Source: Anthopleura xanthogrammica | Taxonomy: Eukaryota > Cnidaria > Anthozoa > Actiniaria > Actiniidae | Direction of reading: 5' to 3' | DNA: 64,000 bases | NCBI GenBank assembly: GCA_964019055.1 | Contig: OZ025212.1 | Location: 5,710,766 to 5,774,765, forward strand | Part shown: positions 12,506 to 23,773 of the stretch, one piece after another | Position numbering within the stretch: position 1 is the stretch's first letter | Layout: the number at the start of each line of letters is the position of its first letter | Translations under genes and position numbers: made by a program | Notes under the pieces: model-generated | The model's database searches: none | The model's input: the letters and a program-made list of their open reading frames with translations, nothing else | What the model was told of the DNA's origin: nothing

Positions 12506-13331
12506 AACGGATGTATTTATTTTTTTCTGACAGTGAGAAACTCATTTTTTCGTATATATATGTCGTCATCATGATGCACCAGACCTAGTGTTCTGATTGG
12601 ATAGGCCGATGTTTCAAGTGCTGTGATTTGTGCTGTCAGTGTTGTGGATCACATCTATAGTAGAAGCGCATATTGTTTCATATTCCATATCAAGACATGT
12701 GAATATTGTTTTTTAATAAAGAAAATACAAATGGGATTCAGGCAGTTTCTGTTTTTATTTGGCGCGCGCTTGACGTTCATTTGCATTTTCTTTATTACAG
12801 CTTATTCCGTTTCTATTTTCTTATCCTTTCAACAGCTGAAAAAATATCTTTATTTATATTTTCAAGGATAATTTTCTATTTTGATTCTTACCCCAAGTTG
12901 CGTGTAATTCAGAATAAGTCGCAAATATTTTTATCCAAAATGCATCCCACATGGGAAGGAGTGTTGATGGATGTTAAACCATGAGCGACACAGGTGACTT
13001 ACCAGCTTACCGGGCTTGCTGGGCAAGGCAAAGGGGTTAATCATCTATGGCCTAGGGGCGACTAACCTCTCCCTTAGGCTTCGGCCGAGCTTCCTGATCA
13101 GTCTGTAATTCCTCCCGGGATAGAGGTGTTGTCTCCTGGTTATATCAGTCAATGAATATAATAAAGTCCCAAAATCCAGTCTACCTAGCAAATGAGCTTT
13201 TTTCAAAAGTAAAGTAAAGGACAAAAGGAATACCTATAAATGTACATGCGCGTGGCGTTTGGGGTTTCGATCGCGAGCCACCTTAAATATAACCACTGTC
13301 CACACAAACCACGGGCTCAGTCCAAATCAAG
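12506..13331. other. Intergenic, no gene seen; MRPL11 promoter at right end
   Basis: The region is AT-rich up to about 12980. A GC-richer stretch around 13000-13140 (CTTAGGCTTCGGCCGAGCTT) looks like repeat or structured DNA but was not assigned to a family. The last ~100 bp before 13332 are the presumed MRPL11 5' region. Confidence 0.35.
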
Positions 13332-15048
13332 ATGGCGGCCAAGCATATCAGTGGTAAGCTACGAACTTATATTTCTGCTGGTAAAGCGACTCCTTCTCCT
13401 CCACTGGGCCCTGCATTAGGACAGGTACGTAATTTAAATGCTTTGAATGCTACTATTGATGGTATTTTTCTAAAGGAAGCTTACAAATTTACTCGAAGAC
13501 TCACGTGTGCAAGACAAGAGATGTCAGGTTTAGCTTCGGCCTTTTCTCTATTTTATAAAACTATTGTGTTTCTTCCTAAATATTTCCTCTGCTCCCCCTC
13601 CCCCAAATAAAATAATGGCCTGATCCGGATTCCCCTGCTCCAAGGAAATGTTGAACAGATCCATCCCTTGTGAGAAACCATAAGCCTTCATGGTATATCT
13701 CCTATCTCACTCAGAGATAATTTCCCTGGTTGAGGGTTTAATTTGTTTTTAATTTTTTAGAGAGGAATCAATATCGCACAGTTCTGTAAAGAGTTCAATG
13801 ACAAAACCAAACATATCAAGCAAGGTATTCCTATACCAACAGTTATTAATTATAAGGTGAGAAATGATTGTCATTTTGACTGTTTTGCTTGTACTTATTC
13901 TTGTTGTATGCACAGTGCGATAGCCACCATGTTTGTTGTATCAATATATGCATATGTGAGCAATCCTGTTCACTGAATTTAATGCACCATCTTTTTTATC
14001 CCCATCCACTATCACCCCACACCACCCCACCCCTGCTCAGGTATGACTTTGGAATTTACCTTTGATGCCCAGGGGGTGTACACCCCATTGCAGTCCATGT
14101 TTTACGAGTAGCATTTAATAGCCAGTGGTTTACAAACCTGTGGTTTAAATGCTCATGTGTGTAGAAGAAAAGAAGTATGTTGCCAGGGGGGGGATTGATG
14201 AATAGACAATGAATGGATGATACATGATGATTTTTTTGTATTTCAGGGTGATAGAACTTTTACATTTGAAACCATGACTCCAACAGTATCATATTTCCTG
14301 AAATCTGCAGCAGGAATAGAAAAAGGAGCTCAAAAACCAGGTATATAAGTTGTTAAACTTGAGTGAGAGAAAAATGAACAGACATCCATTTGAAATCAAG
14401 GGTGACTGAGCAGTTTCTATAGTGAACTCACCTCTCACCTCTGAAGTCTCAGGTTTGATTCCTGGACTTGGCATCACCTGTGAGTAGAGTTTGTTAAATC
14501 TCTCCCTTGAATCAAATTTTCCTCTCTTTCCAAACTTAAATACTCAAGTTTCGAATTCTCTGTTTCTCAGAGTTCCCTTTGTAATTTCATGAAGAATACC
14601 AGTAGGTTCCTGGAATTTCAAAGTGTTTGTGTTGTTGAAGTCGTTCACCATTGATATTTATGAATACTCTGATGCTAAAATGAGGCTAGGCCTGAGTAAA
14701 TAGGTCTGAAGTCAAGATACAGCAGTATTGTACAAATTTGAAAATGCTTCATTCTAGAGGTTGATCGGGCCAGATGTTGTTTCAGGGTATCCATAAATTT
14801 TGAAGGTTTTATGTTTTATTTATTAGCTTGTTGCCTTTCTTACACTTATTAATGAATGTCATCTGTGTTGCATTTTAGGAAAAGAAGTTGCTGGAAGTGT
14901 AACAGTCCAACAGATTTACGAGATTGCAAAGATAAAGAAAGAAGACAAAAACTTCAGGAATGTACCTCTTGAAAGTGTCTGCAGGACTATCATGGGTTCA
15001 GCTAAGAGTATGGGAATAGACATTATTAATAGTGACTCAAAAAGTTAG
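13332..15048 (+). CDS. MRPL11: Mitochondrial ribosomal protein L11
   Basis: Four exons (13332-13424, 13761-13856, 14247-14340, 14879-15048) join in phase into 150 residues. The N-terminus [20 protein letters not shown] leads directly into [20 protein letters not shown], the conserved L11 N-domain that binds the GTPase-centre rRNA and release or elongation factors. It continues through [15 protein letters not shown], the [16 protein letters not shown] segment and the C-terminal rRNA-binding domain ([18 protein letters not shown]). The length is near that of bacterial L11 (about 141) and shorter than the human mitochondrial protein, so any mitochondrial presequence is very short. The cytosolic counterpart of this fold (RPL12) differs, and the GxALGQRGIN pattern favours the mitochondrial type. 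Introns 2 and 3 carry repeats. Confidence 0.93.
14398..14520 (+). mobile_element. tRNA-derived SINE fragment in MRPL11 intron 3
   Basis: The stretch contains GGTTTGATTCCTGGAC, which looks like a Pol III B box, preceded by TGCCTCTCACC-type spacing. The same block occurs at 42098-42200 and inverted at 55690-56150. This identifies a dispersed tRNA-like SINE family, here 5'-degraded. Confidence 0.55.
14575..14765 (+). repeat. Inverted-end element fragment related to 55058-55332
   Basis: It shares GGAATTTCAAAGTGTTTGT, AAAATGAGGCTA and the end GTATTGTACAAATTTGAAAA with the complete copy at 55058-55332. The left terminus is missing or diverged. Confidence 0.55.
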
Positions 15049-15084
15049 TGAAAAATGTTTGAGTGTTGCATAAACAGGGGGGAT

Positions 15085-15550
15085 CCAGGGAAGGGTTGTT
15101 GGGGCTGAACCCCCCCCCCCCCCCCCCCCCCAATGAAAATTTCAATTAGCTGGCTGACAGTGAGAGAATGATGGCTAACTAGAATTAGAAAAAACCTACT
15201 AATGGTCTATCACCAATCGAGCCCTGTGATTGGCTGAGCTACTAGGGGTCTATTAGTGATAGACCTCTAGTAGCGAAAAGTGCTGGTTTTGAAAACCAAA
15301 AAATATATATTTAAAGCAAAATCCAAAACTTTTTGCATCCTTTTATTGGACCGATTAGTAGGTTTTTACTAAAACAATTAGACCTCTCGCCCTCATGGCC
15401 TACGAGTCAATAGCCCATTCGGCCTTCGGCCTCATAGGCTATTGACTCGTAGACCATTCTGACTCGAGGACTAATTGTTAATTAGGCATTACTTCTGCTT
15501 TCATTACCATCATACAACCCCCTGTTAAAACAATGCCTGGATCTGCCGCT
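15085..15550. repeat. Repeat block with 27-bp hairpin downstream of MRPL11
   Basis: Near-terminal GGATCCAGG and CCTGGATCTGCC words bracket about 450 bp. Inside, CCTACGAGTCAATAGCC is followed by the loop region GGCCTTCGGCC and then the inverse GGCTATTGACTCGTAG (15399-15457), a strong hairpin. A GGTCTATTAGTGATAGACC palindrome sits near 15246. A run of C residues at 15111-15131 precedes it. This is a composite of MITE-like elements, not a gene. Confidence 0.55.
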
Positions 15551-16180
15551 GATCAATGTACATTGATGATATGATAACTGATTTTATGAAACATTGGCAA
15601 TATCTTTGTCGAGTTAGGAGTATTTTGAGAAGAATTTAGGCTCAATTGTGAGGAGTATGAGTGTCTAGGAGGAAGGGCTTAATAAGATTGACAAGTTACC
15701 GACTGGAGAGTGAGAGGACATGAGAAAGCCGGCCAATATGTTTTTTAATGAAATTTATGCATTATTGAAGTTACTGGCAGTTTCTGACAGGTCAGTCTTA
15801 AGCGTGTTTAGATGTGTGCCGTCTAGGGAGGGAGGAAGGGAGGGACGGACAGTCCAATCAAATATAGACAAGTTCGAAAAACATAATTTATGACACTCCA
15901 GTTCAACTAAATACCTGCCTAGTGGTTGTCTTAATTAAATCTCCCTTACTGACAATAATATGGTTTTGTAAGTCTTTTCGAAACGATGTCTTTTTTCATA
16001 TGTTTGATTTTTTTTAACATCAAGAAATTTCAACTTTTGCACGATTATTTTAAGATGAAACTACGGTTAATAAATGTCAGAACAAACTGAAAAACGTTGT
16101 CGACAAGCAAGTACTGAGAAGGAAATTGTGGGTATTCTGTTCTGATGGTGGACGCCTATTAACAGTTTCAAAAAACGCGT

Positions 16181-16597
16181 TTCAGAGCGGCACCTTTTTT
16201 AGCAGTAACAGCGAGAAAATAGTGAGCATTAGAGAAGAATCCAAATGAAGCCTTTTTTGTTACAGAACAAGGAAGTTATTATTCCAGTTCAGAGTGGCAC
16301 CTTTTTTAGCAGTAACAGCGAGAAAATAGTGAGCATTAGAGAAGAATCCAAATAAAGCCTTTTTTGTTACAGAACAAGGAAGTTATTATTCCAGTTCAGA
16401 GTGGCACCTTTTTTAGCAGTAACAGCGAGAAAATAGTGAGCATTAGAGAAGAATCCAAATAAAGCCTTTTTTGTTACAGAACAAGGAAGTTATTATTCCA
16501 GTTCAGAGTGGCACCTTTTTTAGCAGTAACAGCAAGAAAATAATCAGCATAAGAGAGAATCCAAATAAAGCCTTTTTTGTTACAGAAGAGGGAAGTT
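16181..16597 (+). repeat. 107-bp tandem minisatellite, ~4 copies
   Basis: The anchor TTCAGAGTGGCACC (TTCAGAGCGGCACC in the first copy) recurs at 16181, 16288, 16395 and 16502, an exact 107-bp period. Copies 1-3 are nearly identical and copy 4 is diverged. Confidence 0.92.
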
Positions 16598-17119
16598 TGA
16601 CTTGTTCTTAATTAATTCCTTTCCAGGTTTTTTGTTTTTTTCTTTCTCGTTTTTCTTTTTATCTTGGGTTCACTGAAGTGAAATTCACATCGTCATGATA
16701 TTTTTCGGTGCATATTCAACACGTGCACGAATCGATTTTTGGAATAAACCAAAATTTATATATTTGGGCATCCGTGTTGAACCAGCGCTCCAGACCATAG
16801 AGCTTTTAAATGTAACCAAAAGAGCACAAATATTTATGCTCTCTTGGTGTGACGTCAATCATGAAAAATGAATGAAAAAAAAAAAAAAAAACGACTTCCG
16901 TTTCCAAAACGTTTTGAAAGCAGTTTTATAAAGAATTTTCTTACTTTTTCTTCATGAAAGGATTTGTTGTCCAAATTTCTAATTATTTCAGGTAGAGATT
17001 AAATCATTGAGAACATTTTTGCTTTATTCTAGCGATTTTTATGAGTGGTTGGACCCGGAAATACGTCACAACTTAAGGTTTCAAGGTTTCACTCTATTTG
17101 CTTTGAATTAAAGTCAGCT

Positions 17120-18475
17120 TTTACCACTTGAGGAGCATTGCAAAGATCCACAAGTACATGTCATCGAACACTTGTGAAACTTTAATTCATGCTTTCATAA
17201 CTATAAAACTTGACTATGAAAACTTTTTATCGTATGGTCTACCAGACTATTTAATTAAGAGGCTCCAATACGTACAAAACTCAGCTGATCGTTTATTGAC
17301 CTGTTCTCGGAAATCTGAGCATGTTACACCTATTTTGAATTATTGGCTTTCATGTGACGTCATCAAAAACTCAAATCTAAACTATACATCGTATAATAAA
17401 ATTTTATAAAATATGTTTTAGAAATCAGTGATATAAGTCACAGGAAAAAGTTTCGAGTCATTTTAATGTTTGGTTCCCGAGTTATAAAGGTTGAATTTGT
17501 GTCACGCAATACCGTCACGTGTATCTGAAGAACGATAAAAATCAAAAATAATTTACCCTAGGTGAAAGATTTTGCTTTGTGTACGTTTATGATCTCTATT
17601 TCAAGTGTATTTCAGTGGAATTTAATCGAAAATATTAAATATTCTATCATTTTCAGCCGTCGAAGTTTCGTCCGCCATATTGGTGCCCCAGAGTGGAACA
17701 CCAATATGGCCGCTCCATACATTTTAACCAAATACGGCCTCATATTTGTTTGCTCATAACTCGAAAGCCAAACGTCCTGCTTTCTTCAAAATTGGCCAAA
17801 TTGTAGGCTTTTAATCTCTTTACAAGGTTTTGGACATGTTATTTTGTTTAAACATTCTATAAAGCTCTAAGAACAGTAATATCCGTATGCAAAATCTCAA
17901 GTTCGTCGCATACATTCTTACTAAAATTACCACATTTTCGCTCGCTCATAATTCGGCCGCCAAACCATCTTTAAGCATAAAACTTTGTATGATTGTTAGT
18001 TTCTAGATATTCTTCAAGATTGTTAACAGTAATTGATATTTTACTTTAGATTTAAGCTAAACGAAGATTTTCAATTTAGTCACGTGATCAGTGAAAACCG
18101 AGAATAGAATTCACTGGCTACCTGAGTTTTAACCTATAAAGCTATTCATAGCTTAGGACCTCAGTATATTTCTGATCGTGTTAATAGGTATAAGCCATCG
18201 CGCGCGTTGCGTTCATCAACTGCCAATTTTTTGAGCGTGCCTAGGTATAGCACTAAGACGTATGGCAGTCACGCTTTTTCTGTAGCTGGTCCTATCTTAT
18301 GGAACTCGCTTCCTCATGAATTAACGAATGTAGATACATTAGAGAGTTTTAAGACTAAGGTTTTTTTCTCGGGCATTTTTCAATTAAATTAGTGTTAGAA
18401 TTGTTTATCTATTGTTTTAGACAATTTTTTTATTTAAAAAAAATTTTTATTAGAACAATTTCATTTTCCATTGGT

Positions 18476-18544
<69 letters not shown>

Positions 18545-18640
18545 CATTTTAGATTTTCGTTTGGAGCTATTAGGATATTGTAAAGTGCTATTGATCTTTA
18601 TTGTAAATAGCGCTATATAAATAAAGGGTTTACTACTATT
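17120..18640 (+). mobile_element. LINE 3'-end fragment, split by ~750-bp insertion
   Basis: The 17128-17350 part encodes a non-LTR retrotransposon C-terminus (LDYENFLSYGLPDYLIKRLQ, NSADRLLTCSRKSEHVTPIL). The same protein resumes at about 18108 (HWLP, then RALRSSTANFLSVPRYSTKT and ILWNSLPHELTNV). The 3' UTR ends near 18640 with a short hairpin-like word and AATAAA. The intervening 17351-18105 is foreign. It contains CCATATTGGTGCCCC and, inverted, ACACCAATATGGC. Confidence 0.75.
18477..18541. repeat. (TA)n microsatellite
   Basis: An uninterrupted TA run of about 65 bp lies inside the 3' UTR of the LINE fragment. Confidence 0.95.
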
Positions 18641-18641
18641 A

Positions 18642-19146
18642 TTAAAAAAAAGGTTTCAAAATCTTTGTCAAAATCTATAATATATTTTCCCTGTTCCCAA
18701 CACTCTTTATGTTTTACTTTACTTTTTCTAAAAGTATTTTACATTATAAGAGAATATCTCAGTAAGAAACAAAGTACATCTAGTATTTTGCTTTATTTTA
18801 CACAGTTCAACACTATATTTTATGGCTTTAAAATACGGAATAAATATGTACACATAAGTTTAGAGACTGAAGTCTTTGAGTAGAAGTTTATATACGGATT
18901 TTTCTTTATATATATTATGAAACCTAATTTCCTCGTTGCTAAATATAAAATTTCGGTAACATTTCTTGAGAAATAGTATCCAAAAGTTTTCAAAGTTCTC
19001 AAAAATTGTGAAATTAAAGATATGCAGAATGAATTTTAACGTTCAAGGACCTGGCATTGATCCTTTATTTGAGCCATTTTAGTAAAAGTTCTTAAGGATT
19101 TTATCCTTTAAAAGTCTTAATTCCACTAGTGATTAAAGATTAAATA
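18642..19146. other. AT-rich intergenic region, nothing recognised
   Basis: No coding potential or clear repeat was found. It is presumably the 3' flank of the minus-strand GPCR gene. Confidence 0.4.
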
Positions 19147-20211
19147 TTAAAGATAAACACTTGTGGACATGGTTGCCTTAGAAGCACTTCGTGGCTTTGT
19201 TTCCCAGTTTTCTTGGTGCCTTTGACACGAGCAAAAAGCAAGTAAAGAGTAAAGTATGTTGATGAATTCTCTTCTGAAGTCTTTAATTCTCCAAGCGTAA
19301 AGAGCAGGGTTTATAGAAGAATTACTGTAGAGAAGAATACGAATCCAAAACTTTGCATGACGACTCGACACTGATGAAGGCACTGCAAAATGGTAGAGAA
19401 TGAGTATAATACGCGGGTAGACCAGAACGGTGAAAGCTGCTATGACCAGACCGATGGTTTTAGCGGCCTTGTGTTCTTGTTTCTGTGATTGGTCTTCTTT
19501 CTTGCTTTGGACGTCGGCAGCTTCTTTCAAGCATGGATTCATTGCTGTCGAGATGGAAAAACGAATAACATTTTTCGCTGTTTTGTTTCTACGCTGGCTT
19601 GCCTTATTGGCTATTTTGAAAATCTTGTAGTATGCCACTGCTATCACGACTGTTGCTGTTAGCACAAACACAACGAAGAAGATCAAGAAAGGCTTATCGC
19701 TGACTCCTGGAAATTTAGGCACGCTGGTTATAAAGATTGCAATAGCCCATACCACGGCGATGATGATCAAAACCCTTCCTTTTGCATACTTGAAGGAGGT
19801 CATGTATCTTACTGGGTAAGTTAGAGCTACACAACGATCTATACTCAAGGCACAGAGACAGGAAATCGAAGCAACAATGTTGACTCTACCAACGAAGCCA
19901 GCAACTTCAACAGCAGCTGGAGAAATCGATGCCTTTTTCCCAGAGGCCAAACTAATGTGCTGAGAAGCTCGCATAGGAACGAGAATAATACTGACTAAAA
20001 GATCAGCGATTGCTAAAGCAGCGATAAAGAAGTTGGTAGCAGTTTGTAGTTTTCTGTTTCTTCTAATAGCAGTGATGATAAGAGAATTGCCAATAGTTCC
20101 TGCAATTATCAAGAATATTTCGAATGTTGCTGCCAATACAACGCCAATTACAGGCATAGTTTCAGCTACATCCTTTGAGCTCGAAACTGTAGTGTTATTT
20201 GAAAACTCCAT
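19147..20211 (-). CDS. Class A (rhodopsin-like) G-protein-coupled receptor, intronless
   Basis: The single exon encodes 354 residues from the ATG at 20211 (MEFSNNTTVSSS, with an N-glycosylation site NNTT). The frame extends further upstream with another ATG, but the first seven-helix-compatible start is preferred. Seven hydrophobic segments are visible. TM1 has GTIGNSLIITAI (N1.50), TM2 ALAIADLL (D2.50) and TM3 ends SIDRCVALTYP, so E/DRY is DRC. TM6 reads VLVYPRIILILYHF, without the usual CWxP. TM7 has NSSINPALYAWRIKDFRREF (NPxxY present). No Cys is visible in extracellular loop 2 (SVPKFPGVSDKP), so the usual TM3-ECL2 disulfide appears absent. The ligand cannot be inferred; anthozoan genomes carry many such orphan receptors. 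Confidence 0.9.
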   Translation of the reverse strand: MEFSNNTTVSSSKDVAETMPVIGVVLAATFEIFLIIAGTIGNSLIITAIRRNRKLQTATNFFIAALAIADLLVSIILVPMRASQHISLASGKKASISPAAVEVAGFVGRVNIVASISCLCALSIDRCVALTYPVRYMTSFKYAKGRVLIIIAVVWAIAIFITSVPKFPGVSDKPFLIFFVVFVLTATVVIAVAYYKIFKIANKASQRRNKTAKNVIRFSISTAMNPCLKEAADVQSKKEDQSQKQEHKAAKTIGLVIAAFTVLVYPRIILILYHFAVPSSVSSRHAKFWIRILLYSNSSINPALYAWRIKDFRREFINILYSLLAFCSCQRHQENWETKPRSASKATMSTSVYL

Positions 20212-20454
20212 TTTCAACTCCTTAGGTCCAGAACGTGCCTCTCCAACTGGAGAGAGTTGATTTTGTCGTGCCTTTTCAAGATATTCTTTGTACAAGAAGC
20301 TGAAATATGACTTCCGGTCGCATTGTGACCGCAGACAGAAAATTGAGTATAAGATCACATTCGAATGAACACGGGTCACGTCTGAGGAAGTTCAAAACTC
20401 CCACATAATAAACAGACCAAGAGAGCGAAAATGAATTGATCCGAGTCTTCCGTG

Positions 20455-20605
20455 CAGCAATAGACACCTTGCAGCACGTTGGAATGTAGCTCAATTTGGA
20501 GGGCAAAACAAAAGGTTCCAATTCTCAGGAGATTAAAATTTCATTTGTTTTTCCCTCCAAATATTGAGCTGCTCTGACATCACGTGCAAGGGGACGTCTA
20601 TAAGG
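20455..20605. repeat. GCAGCAYGTCRGAATG foldback element (copy 1 of 5)
   Basis: The arms are TTGCAGCACGTTGGAATGTA and, inverted, TTGCACGTGATGTCAGAGCA, each followed by GCTCAATTTGGAGGG or AATATTTGGAGGG. The centre is CAATTCTCAGGAGATT. Other copies are at 30470, 47305, 52655 and 57003. This one sits just upstream of the GPCR start. Confidence 0.75.
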
Positions 20606-20829
20606 CTTCGGAAAACAAATGCCAAAACTTCGACCTTCGAATTTTATCGAACCTTGAAACAACCTCTGCGCCGATTACACGTGATCAAAGTTGATCAAAG
20701 TCTGTGAAAAGGCTAACTCACAGTTCATGTTACGCTTACGCTAAATGCGTATGCTCAAATACAGTGATATTAATACTAGTTATACAATGGTTTCGAGTTG
20801 CATACCGTGATCCCATGATTCACTTAGAT

Positions 20830-21345
20830 AAGATAGATCAATAGATAGATAAATACTTTATTAATCATAAACATTGCAGCCGATAAGGCTGAATTACGTT
20901 AAGATTACAAAAAAGAACAAATATATTAAGAATATTAAGAAAAATGCATTAAAATACTAGAAAAAACACGTACGATAAATTGGAAAATATATATTCTATG
21001 CTATATAAAGGGTTTATGAAAAAATTATAGGATATAAAATATTTATAAAATCGATTTTAATTCTTCATGCGATCTGTATGAAAAGCCTTAACACTAAATG
21101 AGTGTTTCCTTCTAAGATTAATGGTACACGAATTGGTGGGTGGCAGCAAGGTATTAAGTTTATGGCTTGGGTCCCTAACTATATCATTAAATAATTTGGC
21201 TGTAAGATCCTCACGGCGAGCATGTGGAGGAGTAAGACTCGCTGATAATAAAGCTTCCTCATATGATTTGAAGGGAAAAATAATACGCATAGCGCGCTTC
21301 TGACACCTTTCTAGATCTAGAAGGGCATCCATACCATATTTGACG
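20830..21345 (-). mobile_element. LINE 3'-end fragment (reverse transcriptase C-terminal region)
   Basis: The minus strand encodes DLERCQKRAMRIIFPFKSYE, then HARREDLTAKLFNDIVRDP and HKLNTLLPPTNSC, the C-terminal pattern of cnidarian CR1/Jockey-type LINEs. The RT core is absent (5' truncation). An AT-rich 3' tail with a TAGATAGATAAATAC-type simple repeat ends near 20830. Confidence 0.7.
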
Positions 21346-21412
21346 ATAGACTCAAGCATTTCGACTTTTTCCTCACACACGTCCTTGTTTTTGATAAGTG
21401 TTGGGACATCAA

Positions 21413-21562
21413 CCTCTTCCAGAATTCCTCGGCTTGTAGTTTCTATCCCATGATTCACGCACTTGTAGTTTCTAGTATACACACGAGCCTTTAGGCGAGT
21501 GTGTATACAAAGAAAATACAAGTGACGAGTGGGATATCCACGGTATGCCATGAGAAACTATT
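21413..21562. repeat. Foldback element with central GTATACACAC hairpin
   Basis: GTATACACACGAGCC, a TTTA loop and GGCGAGTGTGTATAC (about 21475-21508) form the centre. Outer words TAGTTTCTATCCCATGATTC and ATGAGAAACTATTG are in opposite sense. It is a non-autonomous element next to the LINE fragment. Confidence 0.5.
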
Positions 21563-22561
21563 GTATAACCATTTTATCCCACATCATAAAAAATACAAAC
21601 GCGTAGATTCGACGCGCAGTGCATGATGGGAAGGAAGAGTGAAATACCGACGAATACACAACGGCTTTCCTGCTTTCTGATTGGCTGTATTTTCTATGGT
21701 GTGGGATAAATCTGTATATCACACTGTATATACCTGTTTATCATCAGGAATAGAGTCGGTATTCGACCCACACGTTTCAAATCCCATAGTTTTTTTCAAC
21801 ATTTGTTGAAAATTTTTACACAATCTCGATCGTAACCGGCCGAGGAACTCTGGGAACGACTGGCTTACTCCACCGTCCTCCTCCCTCTCCCTTCATGTAC
21901 TCACGCATATACTCAAATATTACATCCACAGTAGTATATATTATTTATTTCAGGCTTTGTCAATTATATTAATAAGGGACTACTCGATTCAGCTAATCAA
22001 GTGCCGATTTTTCTCTTACACTACTGACATTACATTCCAACAGGCTTCTTATGATTGTTCCTTTACATTCATTAGCTCTAAAAAATTACAATTTTTTAAA
22101 AAACAGGGTCAGTGGTTCACCACCCTCAATGAACATTCAAGCCACATAAACATAGCAGAAGAATTTTTTCATGTATATTATTAGCCCGGAAATGAAACAA
22201 AAGGAAATGAAACGTTCTAGGTTTGAGTAGTTCAGCTCGATGGAGTCCAGAGATGTGTGAGTCCAGTATTTTATTCAAAGTAACGCATTTTTATTTCAGG
22301 ATTTGTCATTCATGTTCATGGCAAACAATTGAAAAAAACCAACATTATATCGAAGCATCGAATTATAAGGACAGATTTGAGGGAGGTGTGGGGGTCGGTG
22401 GGATTAAGGACACGTGGTTCACCATGCACCCCCTATGAAATTTCAACAGTGTCAATAAGGTTGTCAAATTCTTCCCCCCTCCCCTCCCCCTCCTAAAAAC
22501 CCTTTGACATGACCATCAAATTGAAGTTTGTCTTGCGGTAAATTTATAGATATTGTTCCTT
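21563..22561. other. ~1 kb without a recognised gene
   Basis: The region is AT-rich and contains short stop-rich frames. I see no motif, splice-consistent exon or assigned repeat here. It is the 3' flank of the minus-strand gene at 22562. Confidence 0.4.
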
Positions 22562-23773
22562 CTATATTCCAAAACATAATCTGACGGCAAATATAATCAC
22601 CAAGCACAAATCTCCACATTCACTGCCAGTAATGTGAAATACAACATCATCACCATCAGGTTCAGCCATTCCTTGTTGGTTATTTTCCACTACGACTTCA
22701 TTCTGAACATCTTGGTTTCTTTGCATTTGTGCAAATTCCTGGTATCTGCGAAAACCTTCATCAGCTTCTTGCTGCTGTCTTCTTTCCTTCTGTAGGTTAT
22801 ATATCCCACTTCCGGTAAGGCCACCGAATAGACTTCCGCCAGCCATTGCGATAAGGCCAACAGCAGGACTGACTGCAAAGAGGCCAGCCATTCCTATGAA
22901 GCCTCCAATTCCTGCTCCTATCTGAGCACCGGGGTTACCAGCAAGGGCCAAGTATATCCAGGAATAAACAATTCCAAAGGGGAAGAGGATATCTTGCATC
23001 ACGGAACGCAAAAGATCAACCAGCTCCGTCAAACGCTGGACAATAATTTCACCATCAGTGCTCAAAGTTTTCAAAATTTCCTTGAATATTTCCATCACTC
23101 GGGGTAACACTGTGAGCAAGTTTATCCAATCAGGATTCAAAAGGGCATTTGTAATCATCAAAAAATTTCTTAAGTTGATGAAAACCTCTTTGATGATGTC
23201 TGGCTTTCCCTTTAGGATGTTTTCAGACCCTCGTGGTCGCTTCACAAACAGCAAGTAAGCACTTTCTAGCAGCCCTATCATCGAGGTGTATCCATCGAAA
23301 TCTCCAGCAGAATACTTTGTGCTTACATCTATTCCCTTCTCAGCGCAAATCTTTGTCATATAGTCTTCCAGTATTTCCTTATGGCTTGGGCAAAGGTATA
23401 AGTCTTCTTTCTTTGGTTCAGCTGGACTGGATGGATATCGTTTCTTCGTCTGTCGTTTACATCCAGGCGACCTGCAACGTATCTCGCGAGGAGACATGAA
23501 ATTTGGATCAAACTTCTTGAGAATGATATTTTCATTGTTGGTAACTTGTTGGGCTGTTCGAAGGGTCAACTTCTGGGTGCTTTTGAGCCCAATAGTCAAG
23601 TTTCTAGGATCCAAGGATGTGAAAGCTTGGTCTTCGAGGACCAGTTTTCGTTCTATTTGACCATCGAATGCTTTGAACAATTCTTTTTCCCATTGTTCGA
23701 CAGCACGTCCTTTCCTTTTGCTGTGCGGTGTTGAAGGTGTAGAAAACGTGGCTGCTTTTTTCTCATAAGACAT
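22562..23773 (-). CDS. Unrecognised glycine-zipper protein, paralog A (intronless)
   Basis: The single exon encodes 403 residues from the ATG at 23773 (MSYEKKAATF). An in-frame ATG 39 bp upstream is less likely because the paralog at 24191 begins MAYPTKK. I do not know the family. Visible features are a basic N-terminus and a Cys/His cluster C100-x4-C105-x22-C128-x2-H131 within GCKRQTK...DLYLCPSHKEI, followed by YMTKICAEKG. Then come the shared motif YSAGDFDGY (about 155-162), amphipathic helices at about 190-275, a glycine zipper at about 284-323 (AQIGAGIGGFIGMAGLFAVS and MAGGSLFGGLTGSG), a charged QKERRQQQEA stretch, and a hydrophobic Cys-rich C-terminus (DLCLVIIFAVRLCFGI). The Cys/His set could bind zinc and the zipper plus tail could insert in membranes; both are inference. 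It is divergent from its plus-strand paralog with 417 bp between starts. Confidence 0.8.
   Translation of the reverse strand: MSYEKKAATFSTPSTPHSKRKGRAVEQWEKELFKAFDGQIERKLVLEDQAFTSLDPRNLTIGLKSTQKLTLRTAQQVTNNENIILKKFDPNFMSPREIRCRSPGCKRQTKKRYPSSPAEPKKEDLYLCPSHKEILEDYMTKICAEKGIDVSTKYSAGDFDGYTSMIGLLESAYLLFVKRPRGSENILKGKPDIIKEVFINLRNFLMITNALLNPDWINLLTVLPRVMEIFKEILKTLSTDGEIIVQRLTELVDLLRSVMQDILFPFGIVYSWIYLALAGNPGAQIGAGIGGFIGMAGLFAVSPAVGLIAMAGGSLFGGLTGSGIYNLQKERRQQQEADEGFRRYQEFAQMQRNQDVQNEVVVENNQQGMAEPDGDDVVFHITGSECGDLCLVIIFAVRLCFGI

Noticed and set aside
10343..12588. Long open frames of Met-Asp-Gly-Trp repeats and, on the other strand, His-Pro-Ser-Ile repeats
   Set aside because: They are the six-frame reading of the GGAT microsatellite, open in all frames because a 4-bp unit has no stop. 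They have no domain, splice or start context.
16181..16597. Regularly spaced repeats as a CRISPR array
   Set aside because: The whole 107-bp unit repeats with no unique spacers, and the DNA is animal nuclear sequence.
17128..17409. Small host gene at 17.1 kb
   Set aside because: The residues match the C-terminal region of a LINE protein, and the frame is cut by an insertion.
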